Assembly (NCBI GenBank): GCA_009911355.1
Contig: QXXE01000010.1
Location: 25,353-89,352 of the forward strand
Direction of reading: 5' to 3'
DNA from: Clostridiaceae bacterium
Lineage (GTDB): Bacteria > Bacillota > Clostridia > Oscillospirales > Butyricicoccaceae
DNA: 64,000 nt
Shown: in pieces, positions 23,807 through 31,853 of the stretch
Numbering within the stretch: the stretch's first letter is position 1
Layout: every line of letters starts with the position of its first letter
Notes under the pieces: generated by a model
What the model was told of the DNA's origin: nothing
Seen by the model: the letters and a program-made list of their open reading frames with translations, nothing else
Database searches by the model: none
Translations under genes and position numbers: made by a program

Positions 23807-24124
23807 CTATTCCTCCGGCATCATGTAGACCTTGGGCGGCTCGAACGCCATCGGCTGGACATAAGTCTCGACTGTGAGGCACGGGCCTCCCGAAACGCTG
23901 AGGTACTTCCCGTACTCCTGCGCAATCTCCAGCAGCACGGCCTTGGCGCGGTCGAGAGTGGCATAGCGGCCCAGGGGCAGGATCATCCCGGCCTGATCCA
24001 CGGCCTGAACATCGGCACGGTTGTCCGGCTTATCTCCTACTGCGAGATACAAGGGAGAGGCATCTATGGTCTTGATGTGGTTGATGTTCAGCAGGGCGGT
24101 TTTCTGTTGGTTCATTATCAGCAT
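23807..24124 (-). CDS. Hypothetical phage protein
   Basis: 105 residues from ATG 24124 (GGAGGAG 7 bases upstream), overlapping the stop of the previous gene. The segment MNQQKTALLNINHIKTIDASPLY resembles single-strand annealing accessory or small beta-fold proteins but no family can be named. Ends with a charged tail. Confidence 0.6.
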   Translation of the reverse strand: MLIMNQQKTALLNINHIKTIDASPLYLAVGDKPDNRADVQAVDQAGMILPLGRYATLDRAKAVLLEIAQEYGKYLSVSGGPCLTVETYVQPMAFEPPKVYMMPEE

Positions 24125-24372
24125 GGCGGCTCCTCCTCATCCCCGTACTTCTCATCGTACTCCTCCGGGGTAATAATCCTCATATCCTCCGGCTTTACGA
24201 TGCTATCAAGGCAGGTCATCCGCAAGACACCTTCTTTGTTGATGGAGGCCGTAAGTTCCTGATAGTCGATTTCCTTGTCACTTTCCCCGATTGTCATGCT
24301 CAGGCCAAATGTGCTGTCAATGTTTCCGGCCTCATCGCGGGTGGAAAGTTCAAAGCAGATACGGATTTTCAT
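24118..24372 (-). CDS. Hypothetical phage protein
   Basis: 84 residues from ATG 24372, which has GAGGAGGGCGG just upstream. Starts MKIRICFELSTRDEAGNID and ends in an acidic tail (EEYDEKYGDEEEP). Predicted beta-alpha mixture; no recognised family. It lies in the array of small genes between RecU and the ArpU-like gene. Confidence 0.6.
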   Translation of the reverse strand: MKIRICFELSTRDEAGNIDSTFGLSMTIGESDKEIDYQELTASINKEGVLRMTCLDSIVKPEDMRIITPEEYDEKYGDEEEPPC

Positions 24373-24383
24373 TTCCGCCCTCC

Positions 24384-24718
24384 TCAGTCTGGCAGGTTGA
24401 TGTCCACGATGATAGCCTTTACCCAGGGTAAGGCATCGTAGACCGCCGGCACTCGCTTTCTTTTTCCGGCAGGGCGTCAAATTCAGCCTCCGGGAGGCAC
24501 TTCTCCAGGACATCGAACACGTCATCATCGCTCTTAAAGAGCATCGGATCGTAGTCCTGCGGGGGAATGAGGTATTCATCCACCCTCGCAGCGCCAAAGC
24601 TGCCCATCCAGCGCCCCCAATCATCGCCGTTCACGATCTCCGCATCCACCATGGGGACAATAGGCAAGTCGGGGTTCTGCTGAATGATTTCCAGCAGGTT
24701 TTTTGTGTTCTCGTTCAT
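24384..24718 (-). pseudogene. Conserved small phage gene with a frameshift near its 3' end
   Basis: The zero frame starts at 24718 (MNENTKNLLEIIQQNPDLPIV, a common opening of a gut-phage protein) and runs to a stop at 24419. In the -1 frame, from the A5 run near 24472, the sequence reads ...VYDALPWVKAIIVDINLPD and stops at 24384. That is the usual C-terminus of this protein family as I know it. One missing A would explain the break. No in-phase slippery heptamer was found. Function unknown. Confidence 0.6.
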
Positions 24719-25137
24719 TGTGCGCCTCCTTCCAAGGCCAGTTGATTGTTTCTGTATGCCTCAAAAACGGTTTGGCCGGTTCCGTTCAGCATATAGGGCA
24801 GGAAGATTTCATCCATCTGCACCATTTCGCTCTCCAGAATTGCCATTTGAGCCTCTACCCAGTCCTTGACAATTCGCCACGCCACCCGCTCTGCCTGCTC
24901 CCGGTCGCACTTGGCCTTCTGGCGGTCAAGGACGGCGTGAACGGCATCCACATTGGCCGGCAGGCGAATACCACGCGGGCCAGCGGGTGTGTCCACCAGG
25001 AACGACAGAGCCGTGATCCGGCCCTCATCATCATAGTCCTGCATGATCTTCTTTGCCCCGTGTTTCACAAGCTGCCCCTGGATAGCGCCCAGCGTAGTAT
25101 AGACATCAACTTTTGTGGTGTAATTCAGCAGCGGCAC
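24715..25137 (-). CDS. Conserved phage protein, unknown function
   Basis: 140 residues from GTG 25137, chosen because GGAGG lies 6 bases upstream. It starts VPLLNYTTKVDVYTTLGAIQ and has a recognisable core (AKKIMQDYDDEGRITALSFLVDT, then GIRLPANVDAVHAVLDRQKAK) widespread in gut clostridial phages. The function is unknown. It overlaps RecU by 32 bases and the next gene by 4. Confidence 0.7.
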   Translation of the reverse strand: MPLLNYTTKVDVYTTLGAIQGQLVKHGAKKIMQDYDDEGRITALSFLVDTPAGPRGIRLPANVDAVHAVLDRQKAKCDREQAERVAWRIVKDWVEAQMAILESEMVQMDEIFLPYMLNGTGQTVFEAYRNNQLALEGGAQ

Positions 25138-25669
25138 AGCTTTCCTCCAATCCCTCCAGGAACAGCAGCACTCCGGGGCCACCGATGCGGACTTTGAACC
25201 GTTCTGCCTCCTGGGGCGTTATGTATTTGTGGCCGAAATGCGCTTTAAGGTCGCGCCAGACCGTCCAGGGAACCCGGTAAAAGCCTATGGCGCCAAATGA
25301 GCAAAGGACAAATGCGTGAGCGCCGTATTGGTTCGCTCTCTCCAGGCGTTCCGCCTGATCCTCCGTCACCCTGTCCTGGGCCATCTTCCCGGTGTCGGTG
25401 TATTTGGCCTCAAAGTTGACCGCAACGCCGCCCATCAGGAACCCCTTGAAATCGGCCTGCGCGGTGGACGTATAGTGCGCTATGAATTTCCCACCGCCCA
25501 GGTCTTTGATCGGTTGCATCGGCTCAGGGGTCTTTTCGATGTCCGCGATCCCGTGTTGCCGGTAGTAATTACATCCGGCCTCAATCAGATGCTCGAACAT
25601 AGCGCCCTGCGCCTTGTTCAGTTTGCCTTGAAACCTACGTTGGGCCATCGCCCGCTCTTTCGGCGTCAT
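25106..25669 (-). CDS. recU: Holliday-junction resolvase, RecU type
   Basis: 187 residues. The core contains the RecU/VRR-type nuclease pattern: GAMFEHLIEAGCNYYRQHGIA, HYTSTAQADFKGFL and the catalytic E-x-K in VNFEAKYTDTGK, then QAERLERANQYGAHAFVLCSF. It would resolve recombination intermediates during phage replication. A second start at MAQRR (25648) is possible because the ribosome-binding site for 25669 is far. Confidence 0.85.
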   Translation of the reverse strand: MTPKERAMAQRRFQGKLNKAQGAMFEHLIEAGCNYYRQHGIADIEKTPEPMQPIKDLGGGKFIAHYTSTAQADFKGFLMGGVAVNFEAKYTDTGKMAQDRVTEDQAERLERANQYGAHAFVLCSFGAIGFYRVPWTVWRDLKAHFGHKYITPQEAERFKVRIGGPGVLLFLEGLEESCAAAELHHKS

Positions 25670-25952
25670 GCTCTATGAGCCGCCTCCCTTCATCCTCGGT
25701 CTGGAACACGGTTTTCTCCCACTCATCCAGCAGGGCAAGGGAAAAGGGAACCGCCTCCACGATCCGGCGCGGGGTACATACCCTTCCGAATAGGAAAATC
25801 TCTGCTTGCCGCACCCCGTAGTGGCAGGCCGGGTTACTGCACACGCGCCAGACGGTAGCCCCCAGCGGGACGGGCAGCCTCAGTAAGAGGCCAGCCCGAT
25901 CAGCGGCGCGGTATTGCTCCAGTTCTTCGGTGTCATGTTTATCCATACCCAT
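25635..25952 (-). CDS. Conserved phage protein, unknown function
   Basis: 105 residues starting MGMDKHDTEELEQYRAADRAG. The LPVPLGATVWRVCSNPAC block is common in clostridial phage proteins and includes a Cys pair with a possible zinc role. It overlaps RecU by 35 bases. No function can be assigned. Confidence 0.6.
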   Translation of the reverse strand: MGMDKHDTEELEQYRAADRAGLLLRLPVPLGATVWRVCSNPACHYGVRQAEIFLFGRVCTPRRIVEAVPFSLALLDEWEKTVFQTEDEGRRLIEHDAERAGDGPT

Positions 25953-26366
25953 TCAGGGCATCTCCCCGCTTTCCCGCCTCAGCTGCACCTTCATCTGCTG
26001 GCAGAGCATCAGGTACAGGCCCACGGGGAACGGCTCACGGCCCAGTTCCCAGCTACACAGTTTGGACGGTGATACCCCGGCCATCTCCGCAGCCCTTCTC
26101 AGAGTGATCCGGCATTTCCGGCGGAGTTCAAGAAATGCCTCCAGGTTGACGCCGTTCCTCTGGTTCTCCTCAGCAGCAGCAGCCTCCCGGCGGGCCATCT
26201 CAGCCGCCGCCGCCCGCTGCCGCTTATGGATAGGGCAATGCCGGTTCTTGCAGGTGTAGGTAAATCCGCCGGTGGTGGCGCCAGTCTTAGGATCAACGCC
26301 CGTCCAGGTTCCAGCCGGCTTTTTCGTGGGGTGGCGACAGGCGGCGCAGAATTGAATATCGTCCAT
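25953..26366 (-). CDS. Zinc-finger/HTH regulator (XRE-like)
   Basis: 137 residues from ATG 26366 (GGAGG 6 bases upstream). The N-terminus has a four-Cys/His arrangement (QFCAACRHPTKKP, TCKNRHCPIHKRQR). The C-terminus is a helix-turn-helix (LRRAAEMAGVSPSKLCSWELGREPFP). Presumably a regulator; its target is unknown. Confidence 0.7.
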   Translation of the reverse strand: MDDIQFCAACRHPTKKPAGTWTGVDPKTGATTGGFTYTCKNRHCPIHKRQRAAAAEMARREAAAAEENQRNGVNLEAFLELRRKCRITLRRAAEMAGVSPSKLCSWELGREPFPVGLYLMLCQQMKVQLRRESGEMP

Positions 26367-26377
26367 GCGTTCCTCCT

Positions 26378-26521
26378 TCACACCGTAAAACTCACCAGCA
26401 TAAGAGTACCGGCCAGGGCGAACAGGCAGAGGAGAGAACCCTTCTTTTTCTCATCCGCGATAGTCCCGATCCCGGACACTACCAGCGTCATCAGCAGAAT
26501 TACTCGGAAAGCTGTCATCAT
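26378..26521 (-). CDS. Small membrane protein, 47 residues
   Basis: Starts MMTAFRVILLMTLVVSGIG and ends in a second hydrophobic helix (LLCLFALAGTLMLVSF), giving two predicted membrane segments separated by ADEKKKGS. The ATG at 26521 follows GGAGGGCGCTCC and lies 4 bases inside the ASCH gene's 3' end. Role unknown. Confidence 0.6.
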   Translation of the reverse strand: MMTAFRVILLMTLVVSGIGTIADEKKKGSLLCLFALAGTLMLVSFTV

Positions 26522-26991
26522 GGAGCGCCCTCCTTCCATTCCCACAAGCCTTGCCGCCCCGACACCGGGACAGAGGCGATGATCTTCATGTCGGACAACT
26601 CCCAGGCGTAGCGCCCCGGCGTCCAATCTCCAAATGATACTTCCCGGTCGGAGGCGACAATCCAGGTTCCGATCCGGTTGCAGTCCCGGTAGCCCGCCAC
26701 TCGCGGGGAAGTGCGGTCTTTCTGGACTTCGCAAATGCCGTGGCATCCGACCAGGTTCGCGGTAGCGATGACGGCCCCGGTGGGCAGGTCTTTCCACTCG
26801 GCCCCGATCAGCCTTTTCATCTCCAGCGCCACCGGCACCGGGATCAGCGCCAGGGCGTCAAAGACACTCTTTTTTGCGGCGTGGATAGCGATAGGGCCGC
26901 GATAGGATGTCGCCCACGACCTGGTTTCAAACCTTTTCCCTCCGCAGGCCAGCAGCGAGGCCCACGGTTGCCAGATAGTAATAGCTTTCAC
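26518..26991 (-). CDS. ASCH-domain protein
   Basis: 157 residues from a GTG start. Diagnostic ASCH features: MKAITIWQPWASLLACGGKRF at the N-terminus, ETRSWATSYRGPIAIHAAK, TGAVIATANLVGCH in the middle and a C-terminal YAWELSDMKI. ASCH domains are RNA-binding modules related to PUA. Phage copies are of unknown function, possibly acting on modified nucleic acid or RNA. Confidence 0.88.
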   Translation of the reverse strand: MKAITIWQPWASLLACGGKRFETRSWATSYRGPIAIHAAKKSVFDALALIPVPVALEMKRLIGAEWKDLPTGAVIATANLVGCHGICEVQKDRTSPRVAGYRDCNRIGTWIVASDREVSFGDWTPGRYAWELSDMKIIASVPVSGRQGLWEWKEGAP

Positions 26992-27596
26992 GATCCGGCC
27001 CCCCTCCTGAGTTCATCGAAAAGCCAGAAATGCTTATCCCCGGTCAGGCAGTTATATGGCCGGCTTTTTTCAGCCTCATCATCATAACCGCCGTCATTGT
27101 CCCAGGTCGTTCCGTTCACACTGGTTTGGTTCCAGCCAACGGCCATGATCTCCGGGTCATCAGCGGCCCTCTGGAGGATGTCAGCCTGTTCTTTCAGGCT
27201 GGTATCGCCTCCAAACTTCCGAAAAGCCTCAATCACAGCGGGCAGGTTCTCAGCCCGAACGAGGCAGTCATCAAAGGTCGTGTATAGCACGATCCTCTCA
27301 TGCTCCGGGATCTCCGGGCTGTCTACCAGGTTCCAAATCTCGCGGGCAGGCTCATCTTTCCCATCATAGTAAAGCGCCCTGCTGGGTTTGTAGCCGATAC
27401 GCCGCTCAACCTCCTCCGGCGTCATGCCAGGGTGATACCAGTTGCAGGATTTGACGTACCCAGGCACAAACGGCGGCAAATGGCGCTCCTCCATGATGTT
27501 CCAGACGGCCCTCGCGCCCCGCCATGAGTTGCGAACCTCACCATAGAGGCGGGGGAGGCCCGCCTTGTCAAAGGCGTATATCTCGGTGTAACTCAA
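26988..27596 (-). CDS. Conserved phage protein, unknown function
   Basis: About 202 residues from a TTG start at 27596, picked because GGAGG lies 7 bases upstream and the start overlaps the stop of the preceding gene (TTGA). It begins SYTEIYAFDKAGLPRLYGEV and includes a segment with repeated Trp/Gly near its end (MAVGWNQTSVNGTTWDNDGG). Widespread in gut clostridial phages; no function known. Confidence 0.7.
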   Translation of the reverse strand: MSYTEIYAFDKAGLPRLYGEVRNSWRGARAVWNIMEERHLPPFVPGYVKSCNWYHPGMTPEEVERRIGYKPSRALYYDGKDEPAREIWNLVDSPEIPEHERIVLYTTFDDCLVRAENLPAVIEAFRKFGGDTSLKEQADILQRAADDPEIMAVGWNQTSVNGTTWDNDGGYDDEAEKSRPYNCLTGDKHFWLFDELRRGAGS

Positions 27597-28099
27597 GGTT
27601 TTACCTCCTCTCTCGGCATCTCGAACCGTACAACCGGCTCCGCAACATAGCAGGACAACTCGCAAGCTACCTTCGCAGCGTCCTCCGGGGAGTGTCCGAG
27701 GTAAAGGGCAGCGGTCGCAAAGTCCTCACCAGCCCCAATAGCTGCATAGTCCTTTATCTCGAACGTAAACAGAGGTTCAATCTGAAACAGGTGTCCCGCA
27801 TACGCCATGATGTATTGGTTTTCCGTGTCCGCGTTCCCGGTCAAGTCTTTCTTCCACCTGGAAAACTCTACCAAAAAGGCCAGCACGTCCTTTTCCGTGG
27901 GGGACTCAGGCCGGTGGGTCTGCATATACCTCCACATTAGCCCGCACTCCTGCGCCTCCCCGCAGCCGCCTACGATCATTTCATTGATGTACTCCAGCTT
28001 GGAGAAGTTCGCGGTTCGTTTCGACCAGCCATGCACGATAATGGAGTCAGCAGCTACCACGATCTTATCTTGGTAGACTCGCGCAGCTATGACGCTCAT
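27593..28099 (-). CDS. Proteasome/HslV-like Ntn-hydrolase family protein
   Basis: 168 residues. The N-terminus MSVIAARVYQDKIVVAADSII and the segment KLEYINEMIVGGCGEAQE resemble the beta-hairpin, AADS strand and VGxxG core of proteasome-beta/HslV folds. YAAIGAGEDFATAALYLGHSPEDAAKVA matches the conserved GxGxxxAxxA helix that follows. Removal of Met would leave an N-terminal Ser, not the canonical Thr, as nucleophile. No unfoldase is nearby, so a role in protein cleavage is unproven. Confidence 0.65.
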   Translation of the reverse strand: MSVIAARVYQDKIVVAADSIIVHGWSKRTANFSKLEYINEMIVGGCGEAQECGLMWRYMQTHRPESPTEKDVLAFLVEFSRWKKDLTGNADTENQYIMAYAGHLFQIEPLFTFEIKDYAAIGAGEDFATAALYLGHSPEDAAKVACELSCYVAEPVVRFEMPREEVKP

Positions 28100-28195
28100 T
28101 CACGCGCCCCCTCTCTTTTTCCATCCCCTTGTAACGATGTATTTCAGCACATAGAGCAGCTGCATGATATAGGGGTGTTTCTGTCTGTACGGCAT
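28100..28195 (-). CDS. 31-residue basic peptide
   Basis: ATG 28195 with GGAGG 6 bases upstream, running to TGA at 28100-28102. It reads MPYRQKHPYIMQLLYVLKYI followed by a basic end (VTRGWKKRGGA), so it is an amphipathic or hydrophobic helix with a positive tail. It lies between two phage genes with no space left over. The strong ribosome-binding site supports expression; function unknown. Confidence 0.55.
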   Translation of the reverse strand: MPYRQKHPYIMQLLYVLKYIVTRGWKKRGGA

Positions 28196-28196
28196 A

Positions 28197-28475
28197 TTAC
28201 GCCTCCTTCTCCGGCAGGAACCCACGCCGGGTGGCGATCTCTCTGATCTTGCGGACGGTGGCATCGCTGATCCGCAGCCCGTCCTCGGTGCGGATGCTCA
28301 GGGCATCCAGGAGGCTATTAACGATCTCCTCCTTGCTGGGGGCAGGGGGCCGCTGGTTCGCGGCCATGCTGTCCAGGTAATCGCACAGCTGGGCATCCGT
28401 CATCTTGCGGACGCGGGTTGCCCGGTCGTGCTGTTCGCGCTCGATGTCGGTTTTCCGACAGTTACGTTTCTTCAC
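28197..28475 (-). CDS. Hypothetical phage protein
   Basis: 92 residues from a GTG start with GGAG upstream; begins KKRNCRKTDIEREQHDRATR. The central helix-rich part (KEEIVNSLLDALSIRTEDGL) and the C-terminal DATVRKIREIATRRGFL are reminiscent of small DNA-binding proteins but no family is assigned. Confidence 0.6.
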   Translation of the reverse strand: MKKRNCRKTDIEREQHDRATRVRKMTDAQLCDYLDSMAANQRPPAPSKEEIVNSLLDALSIRTEDGLRISDATVRKIREIATRRGFLPEKEA

Positions 28476-28491
28476 TGTTGTCTCCTTTCGC

Positions 28492-29266
28492 TTAAAAAAG
28501 TCTAAGATTTAGTTCTTGATCCAGCATATCCCACCGAAACACCTTATCGTCTGGAAAGAGTAACCCCTCATCTTCTAATCGAAATCGGGTTTCATAGTCA
28601 TGCAGCGTTCGGCCTGGCTTGAATTTCATGGGGCTGTCGCTATCCCATTTGAGCATTATTTCCCAATATTCCGGGTACTTCTTTCTTAACAATCTTAGTG
28701 ATTCGGCTCGTTGCTGAGGGCAAAACCAGCACCCGCCCCTCGCACAATCTGTGTATATTGGAGAAAGCAAACTGTTACTTTCACACCATTTCCGGCAGTC
28801 AGCCTCACTCCAGCCGACCACCACCAGCGGCATTTTGACATCAGATTTTGCGCTGTGTTGTTCAATCCTTTTCGGCTCATCAGCGGCTATCCCCCAGTAG
28901 GAGATGTTTCCCCTCATAGCAGATGAAAGAGGTTCCCTTTTGCAGCTTGACTGGATTTCACAGCCTCTGATTCGCGGCCATCCAACCATTTCGCCCGTGC
29001 GGTTTCCTCTGATGCGGCGTCTATAAATGCGTTGTTCAGCGGTATGTGGCCCCCCGGACGTGTTCAACAGAAATACCCCAGCGTTCTTTGATTATTTTAT
29101 CTGCCTTTTCTTTGAACTCTACCATCGGAGGCAAATCCGCCGGTATAGTGTCCGTTGCCCATAAATCTACGGTAACGATACGATCCAGCGGCCAGCCCAA
29201 CTTTTCGATTGCCCCAAGGCAGGCCAAGCTATCCTTCCCATAGGACAGGCTCAGGACGTAATCCAA
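28492..29266 (-). pseudogene. PAPS-reductase-like (adenosine nucleotide alpha hydrolase) gene with a frameshift
   Basis: The N-terminal part (29266 to about 29050, TTG start) has the PP-loop SYGKDSLA at residue ~8. The C-terminal part (to 28492) contains the second-half features ADEPKRIEQHSAKSDV, VGWSEADCRKWCESNSLLSP and a Cys-rich CARGGCWFCPQQR segment. They are in different frames. The switch lies at a run of six C/G bases (29050-29055); removing one base restores a single ~255-residue protein. These enzymes activate sulfate or sulfur for nucleic-acid chemistry. Decay or a sequencing indel. Confidence 0.78.
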
Positions 29267-29269
29267 AGG

Positions 29270-30292
29270 TCACTTCCCCCTTCTATGCGGGCACCAGGGT
29301 GGCGATGTTCTGGTATAGCGGCCAGGGATATGCCGCGACCCGCGATCCACATAGCCCTCAGCCGTCCAGCCGATAACGCAGGATCGGGATGTCCCGCGCT
29401 TGCCCTGCTGAACCGGCTCGGCGTGTTCGCAGGTCTTACACCTGGGGAGAGGGGCGGGCTTTGCCGTTACCTTCGGCATCTCCGGCGGATATTCCCGGAT
29501 CAGTCCAGCACCCCAAATCGCCGCAAGGCTATCTTTCATAAAGACCGGGACGCTGACACCGTGGGCCTCCTCCACAATGGTTTCGATCCACCGGCGTTCC
29601 GGCTGGTGTTTCCTGCATCCGGGGCCAGTCATAGCACCGATTATGATCCAGTTCACATCGGTCAGCGCCGCCGCGCCTCCCTCCTCGAACTCGGAGAGCA
29701 GCGGCTCCACGGACAAAAAGCAGTTATGATTTCCGCTGGTGAAGATCGGCATACTGCTGTCAGTTACGGTGCTGCCGTACCAGAAATTCTTGTCGGTGGG
29801 CAACTCCATCCGCTGTGCCAGCTTGACATACCGCGCCGGGTTCTTCGTGAGGAACATATAGGTGTGCTGCGGGGCCTGTTTGCAGGCATCGAACACAGCC
29901 TTGATCCAATCGTCCGGCACCCAATCCCCGAACAGGTCTGCCATGCTGCAAACGAATATCCGGGCCGGGGCCTGGTGCTTTACCGGCTCATCCAGCTTGT
30001 AGCTGTGCAGGGTAGGGGCAAACCCTTTCGGATAGGGGGTGTTGCGGACGAACGCCCCGGTTTCGTCCATCAGATTGACGGGGCGGGTGGTCTGGTAGCA
30101 TCCGGCGGGGAGGCCCCCGCCCTCCAGGAGGCCGGTCGTGCCGTCCTCGCCCACCATAGGCCGCTCCGGGCCGTGCGGGGCAAACCGCCCCACTTGCCTC
30201 CGGGCGTAGCAGTAGTCGCACCCATGACGGCATCCCGTTATCGGGTTCCAGGTGTGGGTACACCACTCAATTTTCGTTTCGTTCAGGCTCAT
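29270..30292 (-). CDS. DUF5131 (phage Gp37/Gp68) family protein
   Basis: 340 residues from ATG 30292. It has a radical-SAM-like cysteine cluster near the N-terminus (NPITGCRHGCDYCYARR, i.e. C-x3-C-x2-C) and the DUF5131 hallmarks IEWCTHTWNPITGC, PARIFVCSMADLFGDWVP, YMFLTKNPARYVK and LSVEPLL. The C-terminal part adds a Cys-rich extension (CKTCEHAEPVQQGKRGT, then SPPWCPHRR). Such genes are common in phages, often next to PAPS-reductase genes, as here. The reaction is not known. Confidence 0.88.
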   Translation of the reverse strand: MSLNETKIEWCTHTWNPITGCRHGCDYCYARRQVGRFAPHGPERPMVGEDGTTGLLEGGGLPAGCYQTTRPVNLMDETGAFVRNTPYPKGFAPTLHSYKLDEPVKHQAPARIFVCSMADLFGDWVPDDWIKAVFDACKQAPQHTYMFLTKNPARYVKLAQRMELPTDKNFWYGSTVTDSSMPIFTSGNHNCFLSVEPLLSEFEEGGAAALTDVNWIIIGAMTGPGCRKHQPERRWIETIVEEAHGVSVPVFMKDSLAAIWGAGLIREYPPEMPKVTAKPAPLPRCKTCEHAEPVQQGKRGTSRSCVIGWTAEGYVDRGSRHIPGRYTRTSPPWCPHRRGK

Positions 30293-30645
30293 TGCCCTTG
30301 ATCTCCTTTCTCCGGCAAAAATCCGCACCGAATGTTGCATCCGTTTGGACAGGCGGCGCAGCAGTCATACGGCTCTGCGCAATACGCAGCCGCTCCGCAA
30401 TGCCCCGTAGGACTCAAGCCGGTCACGCATTTCCCATTCCCACGCACAGTCCCCTGATTATCCTGGGACTCAGCTGAGAAAAGGGACATCTGGTTTTTCA
30501 TCTCCTCGCGGGCCAGCGCCTCCCGGTGGGCTTTCATCTTGCAGGTGTGGCCGTAGCCGTCCCGGATCGCCTGGGCGCTGGTAAGCAGGCCGCCGCACCG
30601 CTTACACCGGCGGGCCGGAATGGTGAATATGTCATCGTGTTCCAA
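30289..30645 (-). CDS. Zinc-finger protein, DUF6011-like
   Basis: 118 residues from a TTG start (GGAGG upstream). The N-terminus has the CKRCGGLLTSAQAIRDGYGHTC pattern (two Cys pairs) of DUF6011-like proteins. The C-terminus has another Cys-rich block (CAACPNGCNIRCG). It overlaps the DUF5131 gene by 4 bases. DNA- or RNA-binding is inferred. Confidence 0.68.
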   Translation of the reverse strand: MEHDDIFTIPARRCKRCGGLLTSAQAIRDGYGHTCKMKAHREALAREEMKNQMSLFSAESQDNQGTVRGNGKCVTGLSPTGHCGAAAYCAEPYDCCAACPNGCNIRCGFLPEKGDQGQ

Positions 30646-30648
30646 GGG

Positions 30649-30822
30649 CTATCCCTCCTTCCGGGCCTCTCGCTTGTCAACTTGCCCGCACCGATCCGGC
30701 CCGTTGAGGCACGGGTTTTTACACTGACCGTTCCGCTTGTAGCCGCAGTCCGCGCAGCAGAAATGCCCGTGCCGCCGGTCGCAGTTGAAGATCATGCACC
30801 GGCGCTGAATTGCTTTGCTCAT
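30649..30822 (-). CDS. Small Cys-rich zinc-binding protein
   Basis: 57 residues from ATG 30822, downstream of AGAAGGGAG. It contains RCMIFNCDRR-GHFCCADCGYK and CKNPCLNGP, that is seven or more Cys residues arranged in CxxC-like pairs. Role unknown. Confidence 0.6.
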   Translation of the reverse strand: MSKAIQRRCMIFNCDRRHGHFCCADCGYKRNGQCKNPCLNGPDRCGQVDKREARKEG

Positions 30823-30885
30823 GGCCGGATCGCTCCCTTCTCTCAAAATAATGCCACAGGCGGTTAAAATTTTTTGATCCGCTTG

Positions 30886-31551
30886 TCAAGGCTTTTCTTC
30901 CGGCAACTCAAAGGACAGTTCCAGCAGCCAGCGGATCACCTTCAGCATATCGTCTTTTCGTATGCTGTTATGGGTTTCCATGTTGACAATCTTGAGGACT
31001 GCCAGCCCCTTTTCCTCATCGGAATAATCCGGGCTGTCAATGTTCTGGAAGATCGCATAGGCTTCCCCAAATGTCATGTTGGTGCCTCCTTTCCCGTTGT
31101 AAATCACCACCATAGACGGGAACGGCGCAGGCATGGCCCGCCCCTTGACGTCTTTGCAAGGCTCTCCGGCCTCATCTACGAACACGATCCGTCCACGGAT
31201 AAATCTGACTTCTGCGCGCCCGTAGATATAGTCGTGGAAATAGGTGGTATCAGTTCTCGCGGGTATGAGCAAAACAATGGTCGTGCCGCTTTTGGACTCC
31301 TCATAGGCTTTTTGCACCCATTTCCCGATCTGCCTCCCGTATGGAGGATTACAGAATACAGCGCCCCCCCCCGCAAGGTTCCAGGGGCTTTTCAGCCCAT
31401 CGGTTTCCGGGGTGTAGTAGTTTTGGCACTTCGCGCTCTTGTCCGTGGCCGCAGCATCCAGTGTGAAGTGAAATTCGGCGTCCAGCTGATCGAAAACCTC
31501 TTGCGGGGTGCAGTAGTCCATCTTCACGGACGAAACGAGGGCGGCGTTCAT
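30886..31551 (-). CDS. DNA N6-adenine methyltransferase (phage Dam type)
   Basis: 221 residues. Features of the phage N6-adenine methyltransferase family: a short N-terminal DYCTPQEVFDQLDAEFHFTLD block, then DAAATDKSAKCQNYYT, and the catalytic NPPYGRQIGKWV (motif IV). The motif-I-like region is in FTLDAAATD. Such enzymes methylate adenine to protect phage DNA from host restriction. Located directly upstream of the small membrane protein gene, in the replication module. Confidence 0.88.
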   Translation of the reverse strand: MNAALVSSVKMDYCTPQEVFDQLDAEFHFTLDAAATDKSAKCQNYYTPETDGLKSPWNLAGGGAVFCNPPYGRQIGKWVQKAYEESKSGTTIVLLIPARTDTTYFHDYIYGRAEVRFIRGRIVFVDEAGEPCKDVKGRAMPAPFPSMVVIYNGKGGTNMTFGEAYAIFQNIDSPDYSDEEKGLAVLKIVNMETHNSIRKDDMLKVIRWLLELSFELPEEKP

Positions 31552-31832
31552 CTCCGTCCTCCCTTGCGGGCCTCGGCGCGGATGTCATCAATCCAGTCTT
31601 TCACAGTGGTCGAGATCAGGTAGTACAGAACCGGCAGCAGCAGGGCGAACGCCTCACCGCCCACCGCCTCATATCCGCGCTCCCGCAAACCGGCGGCGGC
31701 TCCTGCGCGGAACAGGACGATCCCGATCAGTGTCAGAATTGCGTACTTGATAATAGTCCGCCCAACTGCGCCGATGTAGATTTCCTGCTTGCGGCGCTGC
31801 TTTCTGCGGGCGCGTGTCTTTTGCATTTCCAT
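31548..31832 (-). CDS. Small membrane protein with basic N-terminus
   Basis: 94 residues: a strongly basic start (QKTRARRKQRRKQE) followed by two hydrophobic segments (AILTLIGIVLFRAGAAAG and FALLLPVLYYLIST). Probably an inner-membrane protein. The ribosome-binding site is weak and distant. Role unknown. Confidence 0.6.
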   Translation of the reverse strand: MEMQKTRARRKQRRKQEIYIGAVGRTIIKYAILTLIGIVLFRAGAAAGLRERGYEAVGGEAFALLLPVLYYLISTTVKDWIDDIRAEARKGGRR

Positions 31833-31853
31833 GGTCGTGATATTCCTCCAATC

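Noticed and set aside
26378..26797. 139-codon gene opposite frame to ASCH
   Set aside because: Only its last 47 codons have a ribosome-binding site and membrane-protein character; the upstream part is a shadow of the ASCH gene.
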